From: Acidimicrobiales bacterium
Lineage (GTDB): Bacteria; Actinomycetota; Acidimicrobiia; Acidimicrobiales; VFJN01
DNA: 49,294 nucleotides
Assembly (NCBI GenBank): GCA_030681555.1
Contig: JAUXRW010000139.1
Coordinates: forward strand, 1-49,294
Direction: 5' to 3'
Positions within the stretch are counted from its first letter, which is position 1. Every line of letters starts with the position of its first letter. Both the position numbers and the translations under genes were made by a program. Positions 27,835-37,020 of the stretch are shown here, one piece after another. The notes below the pieces were generated by a model that was not told where the DNA came from, ran no database searches, and saw only the letters and a program-made list of their open reading frames with translations.

Positions 27835-28398
27835 ATGTCCACTGAGCTGATCAAGCTCGTGCTGGACGACTCGGCCGAGAAGATGCACAAGGCGGTTGAG
27901 CACGCCCGGGCGGAGTTCTCGAGCATCCGCACAGGCCGGGCGGCCCCCGCCCTGGTCGAGAAGCTCGTCGTGGAGTACTACGGGAGCGAGGTGCCGCTCC
28001 AGCAGCTGGCTGGCTTCCAGGTGCCCGAGGCTCGCATGCTGATCATCAACCCGTACGACAAGGGCTCGCTCGGCGCCATCGAGAAGGCGCTGCAGCACTC
28101 CGACCTCGGCCTCAACCCGAGCAACGACGGCCAGGTGATCCGCCTCACCTTCCCGCACCTCACCGCCGAGCGCCGCAAGGAGCTGGTCAAGGTGGTGAAG
28201 GCCATGGCCGAGGACGGCCGCGTGGCCATCCGCAACATCCGCCGGGCGGCCCGCCACGAGCTCGACCAGTTCGCCGGCGACACGCCCGAGGACGACATCA
28301 GTCGCGCTGAGAAGGAGCTCGACAAGCTCACCCACGCCCAGGAGGCAGAGATCGTGAAGGCGCTCGAGCAGAAGGAACTGGAGCTGCTCGAGGTCTGA
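27835..28398 (+). CDS. frr: Ribosome recycling factor
   Basis: KMHKAVEHARAEFSSIRTGRAAPALVEKLVVEYYGSEVPLQQLA. Confidence 0.98.
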   Translation: MSTELIKLVLDDSAEKMHKAVEHARAEFSSIRTGRAAPALVEKLVVEYYGSEVPLQQLAGFQVPEARMLIINPYDKGSLGAIEKALQHSDLGLNPSNDGQVIRLTFPHLTAERRKELVKVVKAMAEDGRVAIRNIRRAARHELDQFAGDTPEDDISRAEKELDKLTHAQEAEIVKALEQKELELLEV

Positions 28399-28454
28399 CC
28401 CGTCGGCCCGGGCCCCGGGCCCAGGGGCGAACAGCCGAAGCCAAGGAGGGTCCT

Positions 28455-30023
28455 GTGGACCACGAACGCCGATTCGACCGAGGAGACAAGCGCACCAACC
28501 CGCCGAGCGAGGGCGTGCGCATTATCGGCGCCGAGGAGGCCGCCGAGGCCCTCGAGCGGGGCGACGTCGCCCAGCGCCGGGGGGACGACCAGCCCCGCTA
28601 CGGCGACCGCCCGGCGCCGCCTGCCAGCGACGGGCCCCGGCCCGTGTTGCGCTTCCCCCTCGGGTCATCCTCCGACCCCACGGACATCGCGCGGCCCCCG
28701 GTCGCAGAGCCGATCTCCGAGCCCGTCGAGCTGCCCCACTGGACGCAGCCGCCCACCGGCCAGGTGCCGCAGATCCTCCCCGATCCACCGGCCGCCCAGG
28801 GCGACGACCTGGAAGACTGGGCCAGCTTCGCCACCTCCGCCCCACGCTGGCGTGACGATGCCGGGCGGGAGACGTCCGGCGGAGGTTTCGACGAGGCCGG
28901 CTGGGGCGACGAGGGCGGTTCGCGCCTCGGCGCCCTCGACGACCGCGAGCGGCCCACGCACGACGACTTCTTCTCCTTCGCCGACATCGACGAGCGACCG
29001 TCGCGATCGGTGTTCGCCGACATCGAGGAGGATCCGGCGCCGGTCGCGCCGCCGCCCATCGACGACGAGTGGGACGACCAGCCCGGCTTCCTCGAGGAGC
29101 CCGAGCCCTACGACGACCCGCCGACGCGTCGCGTGGCCACGGGCCAGCGCATCGGCCGGGCGTCCACCGGTTCCCACCGCGCCACCCGGTCGGGAGGCGG
29201 GGCCGGCGGCGACCGCGACCTCGGCCAGGCGGCGATCGTCGGCGTGGCCTTCCTCGCCGTCGCCGCGATCCTCTTCAGGGTCGGTCCGAACGCGGCGATG
29301 CTCCTCGTGACCGCCGTCATCGGCCTCGCGGCCGCCGAGCTGTTCACGATCCTCCGCCAGGCCGGCTACCACCCGATCACCCTCGCGGGCATCACCGGCA
29401 GCGTCGGGTTGGTGCTCGGCGCCTACAACTGGGGCTACGAGGCCGTGCCCACCGTGCTGTTCCTCACGACGGCCGTCTGCCTGCTGACCTACCTCGTGGG
29501 AGCGGCCACGGAGACCCCGGTGATGAGCATCGGCGTCACGTTGCTGGGCGTGCTCTGGGTGGGCCTCTTCGGTTCGTTCGCAGGCCTGATGCTCAGCCTG
29601 CAGGACCCCGGCCTCGGGATCCTGATGGCCGCCATCCTCGGGACGGTCGGCTACGACGTCGGCGGCCTCTTCATCGGGAAGAACGCCGGCCGCCAACCGC
29701 TCTCGGCGGTGAGCCCCAACAAGACGGTGGAGGGGCTGGTCGGAGGCGGTGTCGTCGCCGTGCTGGTCGTCGTCATCGTCAGCTCGGTCGTCGGTCTCGG
29801 CCCCATCGACTCGGTGCCCGAGGGCTTGCTCGTCGGGCTCGCCATCGCCGTCGCCGCCCCGCTGGGCGACCTCTGCCAGTCATTGGTGAAGCGGGACCTC
29901 GGTGTGAAGGACATGGGCTCGGTCCTCCCCGGCCACGGTGGCCTCATGGACCGCTTCGACGGGCTGCTGTTCGTGCTGCCCACGGTGTGGCTGCTGGCCG
30001 TCTACCGCGACTTCTTCGTCTGA
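28455..30023 (+). CDS. cdsA: Phosphatidate cytidylyltransferase with ~240-aa disordered acidic N-terminal extension
   Basis: C-terminal GYDVGGLFIGKNAGRQPLSAVSPNKTVEGLVGG...SLVKRDLGVKDMGSVLPGHGGLMDRFDGLLFVLP. Confidence 0.95.
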   Translation: MDHERRFDRGDKRTNPPSEGVRIIGAEEAAEALERGDVAQRRGDDQPRYGDRPAPPASDGPRPVLRFPLGSSSDPTDIARPPVAEPISEPVELPHWTQPPTGQVPQILPDPPAAQGDDLEDWASFATSAPRWRDDAGRETSGGGFDEAGWGDEGGSRLGALDDRERPTHDDFFSFADIDERPSRSVFADIEEDPAPVAPPPIDDEWDDQPGFLEEPEPYDDPPTRRVATGQRIGRASTGSHRATRSGGGAGGDRDLGQAAIVGVAFLAVAAILFRVGPNAAMLLVTAVIGLAAAELFTILRQAGYHPITLAGITGSVGLVLGAYNWGYEAVPTVLFLTTAVCLLTYLVGAATETPVMSIGVTLLGVLWVGLFGSFAGLMLSLQDPGLGILMAAILGTVGYDVGGLFIGKNAGRQPLSAVSPNKTVEGLVGGGVVAVLVVVIVSSVVGLGPIDSVPEGLLVGLAIAVAAPLGDLCQSLVKRDLGVKDMGSVLPGHGGLMDRFDGLLFVLPTVWLLAVYRDFFV

Positions 30024-30052
30024 CCGTTTCGTCCGGCCAATAGGCTGCGGTG

Positions 30053-31231
30053 GTGAGCGTCACCACCGTCTCGATCGCAGGATCGACGGGGTCGATCGGT
30101 ACTCAGACGCTCGAGGTGGTGGCGGCGGAGCCGGAGCGGTTCGAGGTCGCCGCCCTCGGCGCCGGCTCGTCGGTCGAGGCGCTCGCCGCCCAAGCCTGGC
30201 AGTGGTCGCCGAAGGTGGTGGCCATCGCCGACGCGTCCCTGGCCGGCGCCCTGGCGGCAGCGGTGCCGCCCGGCACCGAGGTGGTGGCCGGACCCGACGC
30301 CCTCGCCTCGATTGCGCCCGTCGCCGACGTGTGCGTGAACGGCGTGGTCGGGTTCGCCGGGCTGGGGGTCACGCTCGCCACCCTGGAAGCGGGGCGTCGG
30401 CTGGCGCTGGCCAACAAGGAGTCGCTCATCGCGGGTGGTCCGGTGGTGCGCCAGGTGCGCGACCGTCCCGGTGCGGGCGACCTCGTCCCCGTCGACAGCG
30501 AGCACTGCGCCGTCCACCAGTGCCTCCGGGCCCAGCACCCCGACGCCCGGGCCGGCGAGTGGGTGTCCCGGATCGTGCTCACCGCCTCGGGTGGCCCGTT
30601 CCGCGAGCGCAGCCGGAGCGATCTCCAGGCGGTGACGGTAGAGGAGGCTCTGGACCACCCCACCTGGTCCATGGGCCCGAAGATCACGGTCGACTCCTCG
30701 ACCCTGATGAACAAGGGCCTCGAGGTGATCGAGGCCCATGAGCTGTTCGGGGTCGGCTACGACCAGATCGAGGTCGTCGTGCACCCGCAGTCGATCGTGC
30801 ACTCGATGGTCGAGCTCACCGACGGCGCCACCATCGCCCAGCTGTCAACCCCTGACATGCGCCTGCCGATCGCCTACGCGCTGGCCTACCCGGAGCGGAT
30901 CGGCACGCCGTTCGGGGCGATCGACTGGGCCCGGCTGGGGCGCCTGGACTTCGAGCCGCCCGATCTGGAGGCGTTCCCCTGCCTCGGCCTGGCCTACGCC
31001 GCCGGGCGGTCCGGCGGGCTCGCCCCTGCCTGGCTGAACGCGGCCAACGAGGTCGCCGTCGCCGCGTTCCTGGCGGGCCGGATCCGCTGGGTCGCCATCC
31101 CCGACGTACTGGAAGCCACCCTGGCCCGGCATGATGGGGGGACAGCCACGAGCGTCGACGAGGTGATCGACGCCGACCGCCGGGCCCGCGAGGTCGCCCA
31201 GGCGCTCATCGACGAGAGGTTCAGCGATTGA
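30053..31231 (+). CDS. dxr: 1-deoxy-D-xylulose 5-phosphate reductoisomerase
   Basis: SIAGSTGSIGTQTLEVV, LANKESLIAGG, VDSEHCAVHQCL, TLMNKGLEVIEAHELF; GTG at 30050 or 30053. Confidence 0.97.
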   Translation: MSVTTVSIAGSTGSIGTQTLEVVAAEPERFEVAALGAGSSVEALAAQAWQWSPKVVAIADASLAGALAAAVPPGTEVVAGPDALASIAPVADVCVNGVVGFAGLGVTLATLEAGRRLALANKESLIAGGPVVRQVRDRPGAGDLVPVDSEHCAVHQCLRAQHPDARAGEWVSRIVLTASGGPFRERSRSDLQAVTVEEALDHPTWSMGPKITVDSSTLMNKGLEVIEAHELFGVGYDQIEVVVHPQSIVHSMVELTDGATIAQLSTPDMRLPIAYALAYPERIGTPFGAIDWARLGRLDFEPPDLEAFPCLGLAYAAGRSGGLAPAWLNAANEVAVAAFLAGRIRWVAIPDVLEATLARHDGGTATSVDEVIDADRRAREVAQALIDERFSD

Positions 31232-32583
31232 CCGACACCCCCGTGATCGACGAACCGGCGCCCCCTGCGACCCGGTCCTCGGAGCCGCGCGGCGAGATCG
31301 CGGGGGAGTCCTGGCGGGTCGTGCTCTTGGCCCTGGCCACCGTGGCGCTCGGCGTGTTCGCCGGCCGGGGGTGGCTGTTCATCATCGCCGCCCTCACCGT
31401 CATGATCTTCCTCCACGAGCTCGGCCACTTCCTCACGGCCAAGTGGTCGGGGATGAAGGTGACGGAGTTCTTCCTCTTCTTCGGCCCGAAGCTCTGGTCG
31501 TTCCGGCGGGGCGAGACGGAGTACGGCATCAAGCTGATCCCGATCGGCGCCTACGTGCGGATCATCGGGATGAACAACCTCGACGAGACGCCCCCCGAGG
31601 ACGAGCCCCGCACCTATCGCCAGCAGTCCTTCCCGAAGCGGATGCTCGTGATCACCGCGGGCTCGATGATGCACTTCGTCCAGGCGCTCGTGCTCTTCTT
31701 CCTGGTCTTCTCGGTCGTGGGCGTGCCGGGCGAGTCGCGGCTGGCCGAGCGGTTCGGCGGCCGGGAGCTCGACCCGAGCGAGTGGATCGTGGGCACTGTC
31801 GGCAAGGGCACCGCCGCCGACCGCGCCGGCATCCAGCCCGGTGACGACATCGTCAGCCTCAACGGCGAACGCCTCGGCGACATCCTCGACATCGGTCCGA
31901 TCATCGAGGACCGCGCCGGAGATCGCCTCCCCCTGGTGGTCGACCGGGACGGCGAGCGGCTCGAGCTCACCGCCACCATCGGCTCCCGTGTCGACGAGGA
32001 CGGTCGCACCGCCGGTTTCCTGGGCGTCAGCGAGGGCTACCCGAAGCTGCCGTCGGTCACCACCGACCCGCTCACCGGATCCGTCGAGGCGGTCAAGCAC
32101 ACCGGCGACGTGATGTGGCAGACGCTGCGGGGCCTCGGGTCGTTCGTCACGGGCGGCCTGGGCAGCTTCGCCGACAACGTCGCCGACGGCACCTCGGCCG
32201 AGGGTCCCGCCATCTCGGGTGGGTCCAGCGAGGGCAACGGCGGTCGCAGCATCACCCGGGGCGACGAGGACCGCCTCATGTCGATGGTCGGCGTCGCCCG
32301 CTGGGGCGCGTCGGCGAGCGAGGACGGCGTGGCCGACTTCCTCCTGCTGCTGGCCCTGATCAACGTGTCGATCGGCATGCTCAACCTGCTGCCGCTCCTG
32401 CCCCTCGACGGGGGCCACGCCGCCGTGGCGATCTACGAGCGCATCCGCTCCACCCGCGGTCGCCGGCACATGGCCGACGTCTCCCGGCTCCTACCCTTCA
32501 CCTACGCGGTCATGCTGCTCGGCTTCATGATCATGGTGTCCGCCGTGTACCTCGACATCGTCGACCCCATCGGGCTCGGGTGA
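31228..32583 (+). CDS. Site-2 protease (RseP/Rip1-like membrane metalloprotease, PDZ)
   Basis: FLHELGHFLTAKWSGMKVTEFFLFFGPKLWSF (HExxH), PDZ GTAADRAGIQPGDDIVSLNGE, NLLPLLPLDGGH. Confidence 0.95.
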   Translation: MTDTPVIDEPAPPATRSSEPRGEIAGESWRVVLLALATVALGVFAGRGWLFIIAALTVMIFLHELGHFLTAKWSGMKVTEFFLFFGPKLWSFRRGETEYGIKLIPIGAYVRIIGMNNLDETPPEDEPRTYRQQSFPKRMLVITAGSMMHFVQALVLFFLVFSVVGVPGESRLAERFGGRELDPSEWIVGTVGKGTAADRAGIQPGDDIVSLNGERLGDILDIGPIIEDRAGDRLPLVVDRDGERLELTATIGSRVDEDGRTAGFLGVSEGYPKLPSVTTDPLTGSVEAVKHTGDVMWQTLRGLGSFVTGGLGSFADNVADGTSAEGPAISGGSSEGNGGRSITRGDEDRLMSMVGVARWGASASEDGVADFLLLLALINVSIGMLNLLPLLPLDGGHAAVAIYERIRSTRGRRHMADVSRLLPFTYAVMLLGFMIMVSAVYLDIVDPIGLG

Positions 32584-32602
32584 CCTCGGCCGAGGTGCGC
32601 TG

Positions 32603-33841
32603 ATGGAGCTCGGGGAGTCCTCCTTGCCCCGCCGGGTCACCCGGCAGGTCATGGTGGGCTCCGTGCCCGTGGGCGGCGGGGCGCCGATCACGGTCCAGTC
32701 GATGACCATCACCAAGACGGCCGACGTGGAGGGCACGCTGCAGCAGATCTACGCGCTCGCCGCCGCGGGGGCCGACATCGTCCGGTGCACCTGCAACGAG
32801 ATCGAGGCGGCAGAGGGGCTGGCCCGCATCGTGCCCCGGTCGCCCGTACCGATCGTCGCCGACATCCACCACCAGTACCGGATGGCCCTGGCCGCCCTTG
32901 AGGCCGGGGTGCACTGCCTCCGCCTCAACCCCGGCAACATCCGCAAGCCCGACCACATCAAGGCCGTGGCCCAGGAGTGCAAGGACCGCGGCATCCCGAT
33001 CCGCATCGGCGTGAACGGCGGCAGCCTCGATCCGGCCCTCTACGCGAAGTACGGCGGCAAGGTGACGCCGGAGGCGATGGTCGAGTCGGCCGAGATGGAG
33101 CTGGCCCACTTCCACGAGGTCGACTTCGACGACGTGAAGATCTCCGTGAAGGCGTCGTCCGTGCCGCTCATGATCGAGGCGTACCGGCTGCTCGCCGACA
33201 CGGTCGACCACCCCCTCCACCTCGGCGTGACGGAGGCCGGGCCGCCCCCCGCCGGGCTGCTCAAGGCGACCGCGGGGATGGCCACCCTGCTGGCCGAGGG
33301 CATCGGCGACACGATCCGCTACAGCCTCACCGCCGACCCTGTGGAGGAAGCCCGGGCCGGTCGACAGCTGCTCGAGATCCTGGGCCTGCGCGAGCGGAAG
33401 AACATCGACCTCATCGCCTGCCCCTCGTGCGGACGGGCCGAGATCGACGTCATCGGCGTGGCCAAGCAGGCCATGGAGGCGTTCGGCGATCGCGAGATCC
33501 CCCTGCAGGTCGCGGTCATGGGCTGCGTGGTGAACGGCCCCGGGGAGGCGCGCGACGCCGACATCGGCATCGCCGCAGGGAACAAGCGCGGGCACCTCTT
33601 CGTGAAGGGCCGCAACGTGGCCGTCGTACCGGAAGACGCGATGGTGTCGACCCTCGTCGAGTGGGCCGAGTTCATCCACGAGCACGGCGTCGACGCCGCC
33701 ATCGCCCGGGTCGACACGGCCAAGGCGGCGCGCGAGGCCGAGAAGGACCGTGCCCTCCTGCTCGCCGAGAAGGGCGACGACGTCAACCACAGCGAGCAGC
33801 GCGTCGAGCTGATCCACAAGCGGGGCGACGACCCCAGGTAG
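32603..33841 (+). CDS. ispG: (E)-4-hydroxy-3-methylbut-2-enyl-diphosphate synthase
   Basis: APITVQSMTITKTADVEGTLQQIYALAAAGADIVRC; CPSCGRAEID; VMGCVVNGPGEARDADIGIA. Confidence 0.97.
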   Translation: MELGESSLPRRVTRQVMVGSVPVGGGAPITVQSMTITKTADVEGTLQQIYALAAAGADIVRCTCNEIEAAEGLARIVPRSPVPIVADIHHQYRMALAALEAGVHCLRLNPGNIRKPDHIKAVAQECKDRGIPIRIGVNGGSLDPALYAKYGGKVTPEAMVESAEMELAHFHEVDFDDVKISVKASSVPLMIEAYRLLADTVDHPLHLGVTEAGPPPAGLLKATAGMATLLAEGIGDTIRYSLTADPVEEARAGRQLLEILGLRERKNIDLIACPSCGRAEIDVIGVAKQAMEAFGDREIPLQVAVMGCVVNGPGEARDADIGIAAGNKRGHLFVKGRNVAVVPEDAMVSTLVEWAEFIHEHGVDAAIARVDTAKAAREAEKDRALLLAEKGDDVNHSEQRVELIHKRGDDPR

Positions 33842-33856
33842 CCGTCCGCCGACGGC
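33841..33856. terminator. Short hairpin between convergent ispG and ABC operon (possible terminator, no U-tract)
   Basis: GCCGTC-cgcc-GACGGC perfect 6-bp stem in the 23-bp convergent gap. Confidence 0.4.
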
Positions 33857-33864
33857 GTGCCGAG

Positions 33865-34650
33865 CTAGGCCGCGGGCTCGAGCTCGTTCATGAGGATGTC
33901 GAGCAGCCGCTGCTGGACCTGGCGGAAGTGGGGATCGTCGATGATCGACACGCGGTCGCGCGGGCGGGGCAGCTCGACAGGGATCACGTCGATGACGGAG
34001 GGTCCTGGCGCGTTGCCCATCACCACGATCCGGTCGGAGAGCAGGATCGCCTCGTCGATGCCGTGGGTCACCATCACCACGATCTCGGTGTCCGACTCGC
34101 TCTGCCAGAGGTCGATGAGCTGGCTCTGGAGCCGGGCCCGGGTGAGCGCGTCGAGCGCTCCGAACGGCTCGTCGAGCAGGAGGGCCCGTGGCTCCACGGC
34201 GAAGGCGCGAGCTACGGCGGTGCGCTGCTGCATGCCGCCGGACACCTGGGCCGGGCGCTTGTCCTTGTGCTCCCACAGGCCCACGGCGGTCAGGTAGCGC
34301 TCGGAGGCGGCGTCGGCCCTGCCGTTGCCCCAGTCGGGACGAGCGGCCCGCACCGCGTAGCGCACGTTGTCCACGAGGCTGAGCCGGGGGAGGAGGGAGT
34401 ACTGCTGGAACACCATCGCCCGGTCGGGCCCGGGCTCGGTGACGACCTTGCCGTCCAATGACACCGAGCCCTGGTCGATCGGCAGCAGCCCGCCGATCGC
34501 CTTGAGCAGCGTGGACTTGCCGCAGCCCGAGTGGCCGATGAGGGCAACGAGCTCGCCTGGCTGCACGTGCATGTCCACGCCGCGCAGCACGGTCTGAGGG
34601 TGGGTCCCGTGGGCGAACGTCTTCCAGATGTCCTCGACGGTCAACGCCAT
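33865..34650 (-). CDS. Nitrate/sulfonate/bicarbonate-type ABC transporter ATP-binding protein
   Basis: LIGHSGCGKSTLLKAIGGL, QVSGGMQQRTAVARAFAVEPRALLLDEPFGALDALTR. Confidence 0.93.
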   Translation of the reverse strand: MALTVEDIWKTFAHGTHPQTVLRGVDMHVQPGELVALIGHSGCGKSTLLKAIGGLLPIDQGSVSLDGKVVTEPGPDRAMVFQQYSLLPRLSLVDNVRYAVRAARPDWGNGRADAASERYLTAVGLWEHKDKRPAQVSGGMQQRTAVARAFAVEPRALLLDEPFGALDALTRARLQSQLIDLWQSESDTEIVVMVTHGIDEAILLSDRIVVMGNAPGPSVIDVIPVELPRPRDRVSIIDDPHFRQVQQRLLDILMNELEPAA

Positions 34651-34699
34651 GTGCAGTCCTTCCTCGGCACGCGTGCGGTCGTGCCGGTCGCCGGGGCGG

Positions 34700-35596
34700 T
34701 CACGGCGCGGGCTCCTCGATCGCCACCGCGCGTCCGAGGCGCAGGAAGATCAGGTCGAGGAGATAGCCCGTGACCCCGATCAGGACGATGGCGGCGATCA
34801 TCGCGGTCAGGTTGAGCGCGTTGTACTGCTCCCACACGTAGGAGCCGATCCCGGTGCCACCCCCGGCGGCGAGCATCTCGACGGCGACGATGACCATCCA
34901 CGCGATGCCCATCGAGACGCGCATGCCGGTGACGATGGCCGGCAGGGTGTTGGGCACGAGCACATGGCGCAGGTACGGCACCTTGCCGAACCTGAAGACG
35001 CGGGCCACGGCTCGCTGGTCGGAGGGCACGGCCGCTGCGCCGGCCGCCGTGTTCAGCACGGTCGGCCACAGGGAGGTCACGAAGATCACCCAGATGGCGG
35101 CTTGGCTGGCGTCGCGGACGATGACCAACAGGATGGGGAACCACGCCAACGGCGACACCGGCCGGAGCACCTGGATCAGGGGGTTGAAGGCCTGCCAGGC
35201 CCGCCTGCTCGCCCCGATGGCGAACCCGAGCGGGATCCCCACCATCATCGCCAGGCCGAACCCGTAGAACACCCGCTGCAGGGAGGTGTACATCCGCAGC
35301 CCGATGCCCTTGTCGTTCGGGCCCCGGTTGTAGAAGGGCTCGCTGAGCATGTCCCGCAGCTTCGTGGACGTCTCGACGGGGTCCGGCAGCTGCGGGACCC
35401 GCGACGCACCGAGCTGCCAGAGCACGATGAACGCGACGAAGCCGAGGAGCCCCCACGCCAGGTTGGCGCCGAACGTCTTGATCCGCGACGGCACGGCGGG
35501 CCCCGGCGGCGTGGCCGCGCCGGCCGGCACGTCCAGATCGGCCGCCTCGAGCAGCCTGAGGGCCACCGTCGGAGGATCGGCAACGCGGTGGTTCAT
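34700..35596 (-). CDS. NrtB/SsuC-type ABC transporter permease
   Basis: LGFVAFIVLWQLGASRVPQLPDP...[21 protein letters not shown]...VTGMRVSMGIAWMVIVAVEMLAAGGGTGIGSYVWE. Confidence 0.92.
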   Translation of the reverse strand: MNHRVADPPTVALRLLEAADLDVPAGAATPPGPAVPSRIKTFGANLAWGLLGFVAFIVLWQLGASRVPQLPDPVETSTKLRDMLSEPFYNRGPNDKGIGLRMYTSLQRVFYGFGLAMMVGIPLGFAIGASRRAWQAFNPLIQVLRPVSPLAWFPILLVIVRDASQAAIWVIFVTSLWPTVLNTAAGAAAVPSDQRAVARVFRFGKVPYLRHVLVPNTLPAIVTGMRVSMGIAWMVIVAVEMLAAGGGTGIGSYVWEQYNALNLTAMIAAIVLIGVTGYLLDLIFLRLGRAVAIEEPAP

Positions 35597-36858
35597 GTGC
35601 GGGATGCCTCCTCGTCGGGATGGGCAGGATCGAAGGTGACGCCGTCGAGCTCGATGTCGAACGGCTGCATGTCGTCGTCCGGGATGTCGATGCCCTCGGT
35701 CGCGGCGACCTCGGCGTAGAGGTCGGACAGGATCAGCTCGTCGGCCAGCTCCTGGTACGGCGGCGCCTCCTTGAGGTAGCCGAACCGCTGGTACTGGGCG
35801 AGGGCCCAGAAGTAGTGCGACTTGCGGGGGAGGTTCACGAGGCCGTCGCGGAAGAACGTCATCTGCTGGCCCTTGAAGTCCTTCTCCCCGAGGTCGGCGC
35901 CGAGGTCGTAGACACCACCCAGGCGCCCGGCGATCTCCGCGGCCGGGGCGTTGATGTAGTGCTCTTGCCCGACGATCTCGGCCGCCCCGGCCCGGTTGTC
36001 GAAGTCGTCGAGCCACCTGCTCGCCCTGAGGATCGCGGCCATGCAGTCCTTCACGACGTCGGGCCGCTCCTCCTTGAACTTGCGGGTGACGAGGAACGCC
36101 TTCTCCGGGTGGTGCTCCCAGAGGTCCTGCGTGGCCAAGTGGGTGAAGCCGATGTCCTGCCGCACGGCGACGGCACCCCACGGCTCGCCCACGCAGTAGC
36201 CCTGCACGTTGCCGACGCTCATGTTCTGCACCATTTGCGGCGGCGGCACCGCCTCGATGCCCACCGAGTCGAACGGGATGCCCGCCGCGAGCAGCCAGTA
36301 GCGCAACCAGAGGTCGTGGGTGCCACCCGGGAAGGTCATGGCCAGGTTGGTGGATCCGCCGGCGGCCTTGATGGCCTCACCGGCCTGCTCGGGGTCGCCG
36401 TAGCCGGCGTCGGCCAGGCTGTTGGCGAGGGTGATGGCCTGGCCGTTGTTGTTGAGCATCATCGCCACGAAGATGTCCCGGCGGCCGTCGCCACCGATGC
36501 CCGTGGCCACCGACAGCGGCAGCGTGTACAGGCCGTGGCAGCCGTCGATCTGGTCGGTCAGGAGGTTGTCGCGTGTGGCCGGCCACGACGCCTGCTTCTC
36601 GATCGTGACGTCGAGGCCCCGCTCCTCGAAGTAACCGAGCTCCTTCGCCATCAGGATCGACGAGCAGTCCGTGAGGGCGATGAACCCGAGCTTCACCGCC
36701 CGGTTGGTGCTCTTGGCGCCGGACCCGGAGGTGGCGGCGGTCGCCCCGGTGAGGTCGCCCGTGGACTCCCCGTCGTCGTCACCGCAGCCGACACCGATGC
36801 CGAGGCCGACCCCGGCGCCCGCCACCGCCATGCCGCGAAGGAACGCTCGTCTGTCCAT
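35593..36858 (-). CDS. NrtA/CmpA-type ABC substrate-binding protein, Tat lipoprotein signal
   Basis: MDRRAFLRGMAVAGAGVGLGIGVGCGDDD; VKLGFIALTDCSSILMAKELGYFEERGLDVTIEKQASWPATRDNLLTDQIDGCHGLYTLPLS. Confidence 0.92.
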   Translation of the reverse strand: MDRRAFLRGMAVAGAGVGLGIGVGCGDDDGESTGDLTGATAATSGSGAKSTNRAVKLGFIALTDCSSILMAKELGYFEERGLDVTIEKQASWPATRDNLLTDQIDGCHGLYTLPLSVATGIGGDGRRDIFVAMMLNNNGQAITLANSLADAGYGDPEQAGEAIKAAGGSTNLAMTFPGGTHDLWLRYWLLAAGIPFDSVGIEAVPPPQMVQNMSVGNVQGYCVGEPWGAVAVRQDIGFTHLATQDLWEHHPEKAFLVTRKFKEERPDVVKDCMAAILRASRWLDDFDNRAGAAEIVGQEHYINAPAAEIAGRLGGVYDLGADLGEKDFKGQQMTFFRDGLVNLPRKSHYFWALAQYQRFGYLKEAPPYQELADELILSDLYAEVAATEGIDIPDDDMQPFDIELDGVTFDPAHPDEEASRT

Positions 36859-36892
36859 GCCGATGAACCTACGAAGGGCTTGGTGCCGCGGT

Positions 36893-36908
36893 GTTTCTCA
36901 CTCGTGAC
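36893..36908 (-). promoter_or_regulatory. GlnR-box-like site (GTCAC-n6-GAAAC on - strand) upstream of ABC operon
   Basis: Minus strand reads GTCAC GAGTGA GAAAC; about 42 bp upstream of predicted leaderless start. Confidence 0.5.
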
Positions 36909-36948
36909 CAGTGGGGGTCGCGGACCGCACCGCCGCCGACGAGCGCGT

Positions 36949-36975
36949 GTGAGTGAGCGGAAACACCGTTGTCAC
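36949..36975 (+). promoter_or_regulatory. Second GlnR-box-like site (GTGAG-n6-GAAAC-n6-GTCAC)
   Basis: GTGAG tgagcg GAAAC accgtt GTCAC; inverted relative to 36893-36908. Confidence 0.45.
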
Positions 36976-37020
36976 ATTGGGTGGCGAGCGTCGAACGGAC
37001 ACGCCGTAGCATCACCCGAC

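Noticed and set aside
35620-37020. Long N-terminal extension of the proS ORF over the ABC operon
   Set aside because: Antisense to well-supported ABC transporter genes; proS starts at ATG 37021 behind TAGCAT-N8
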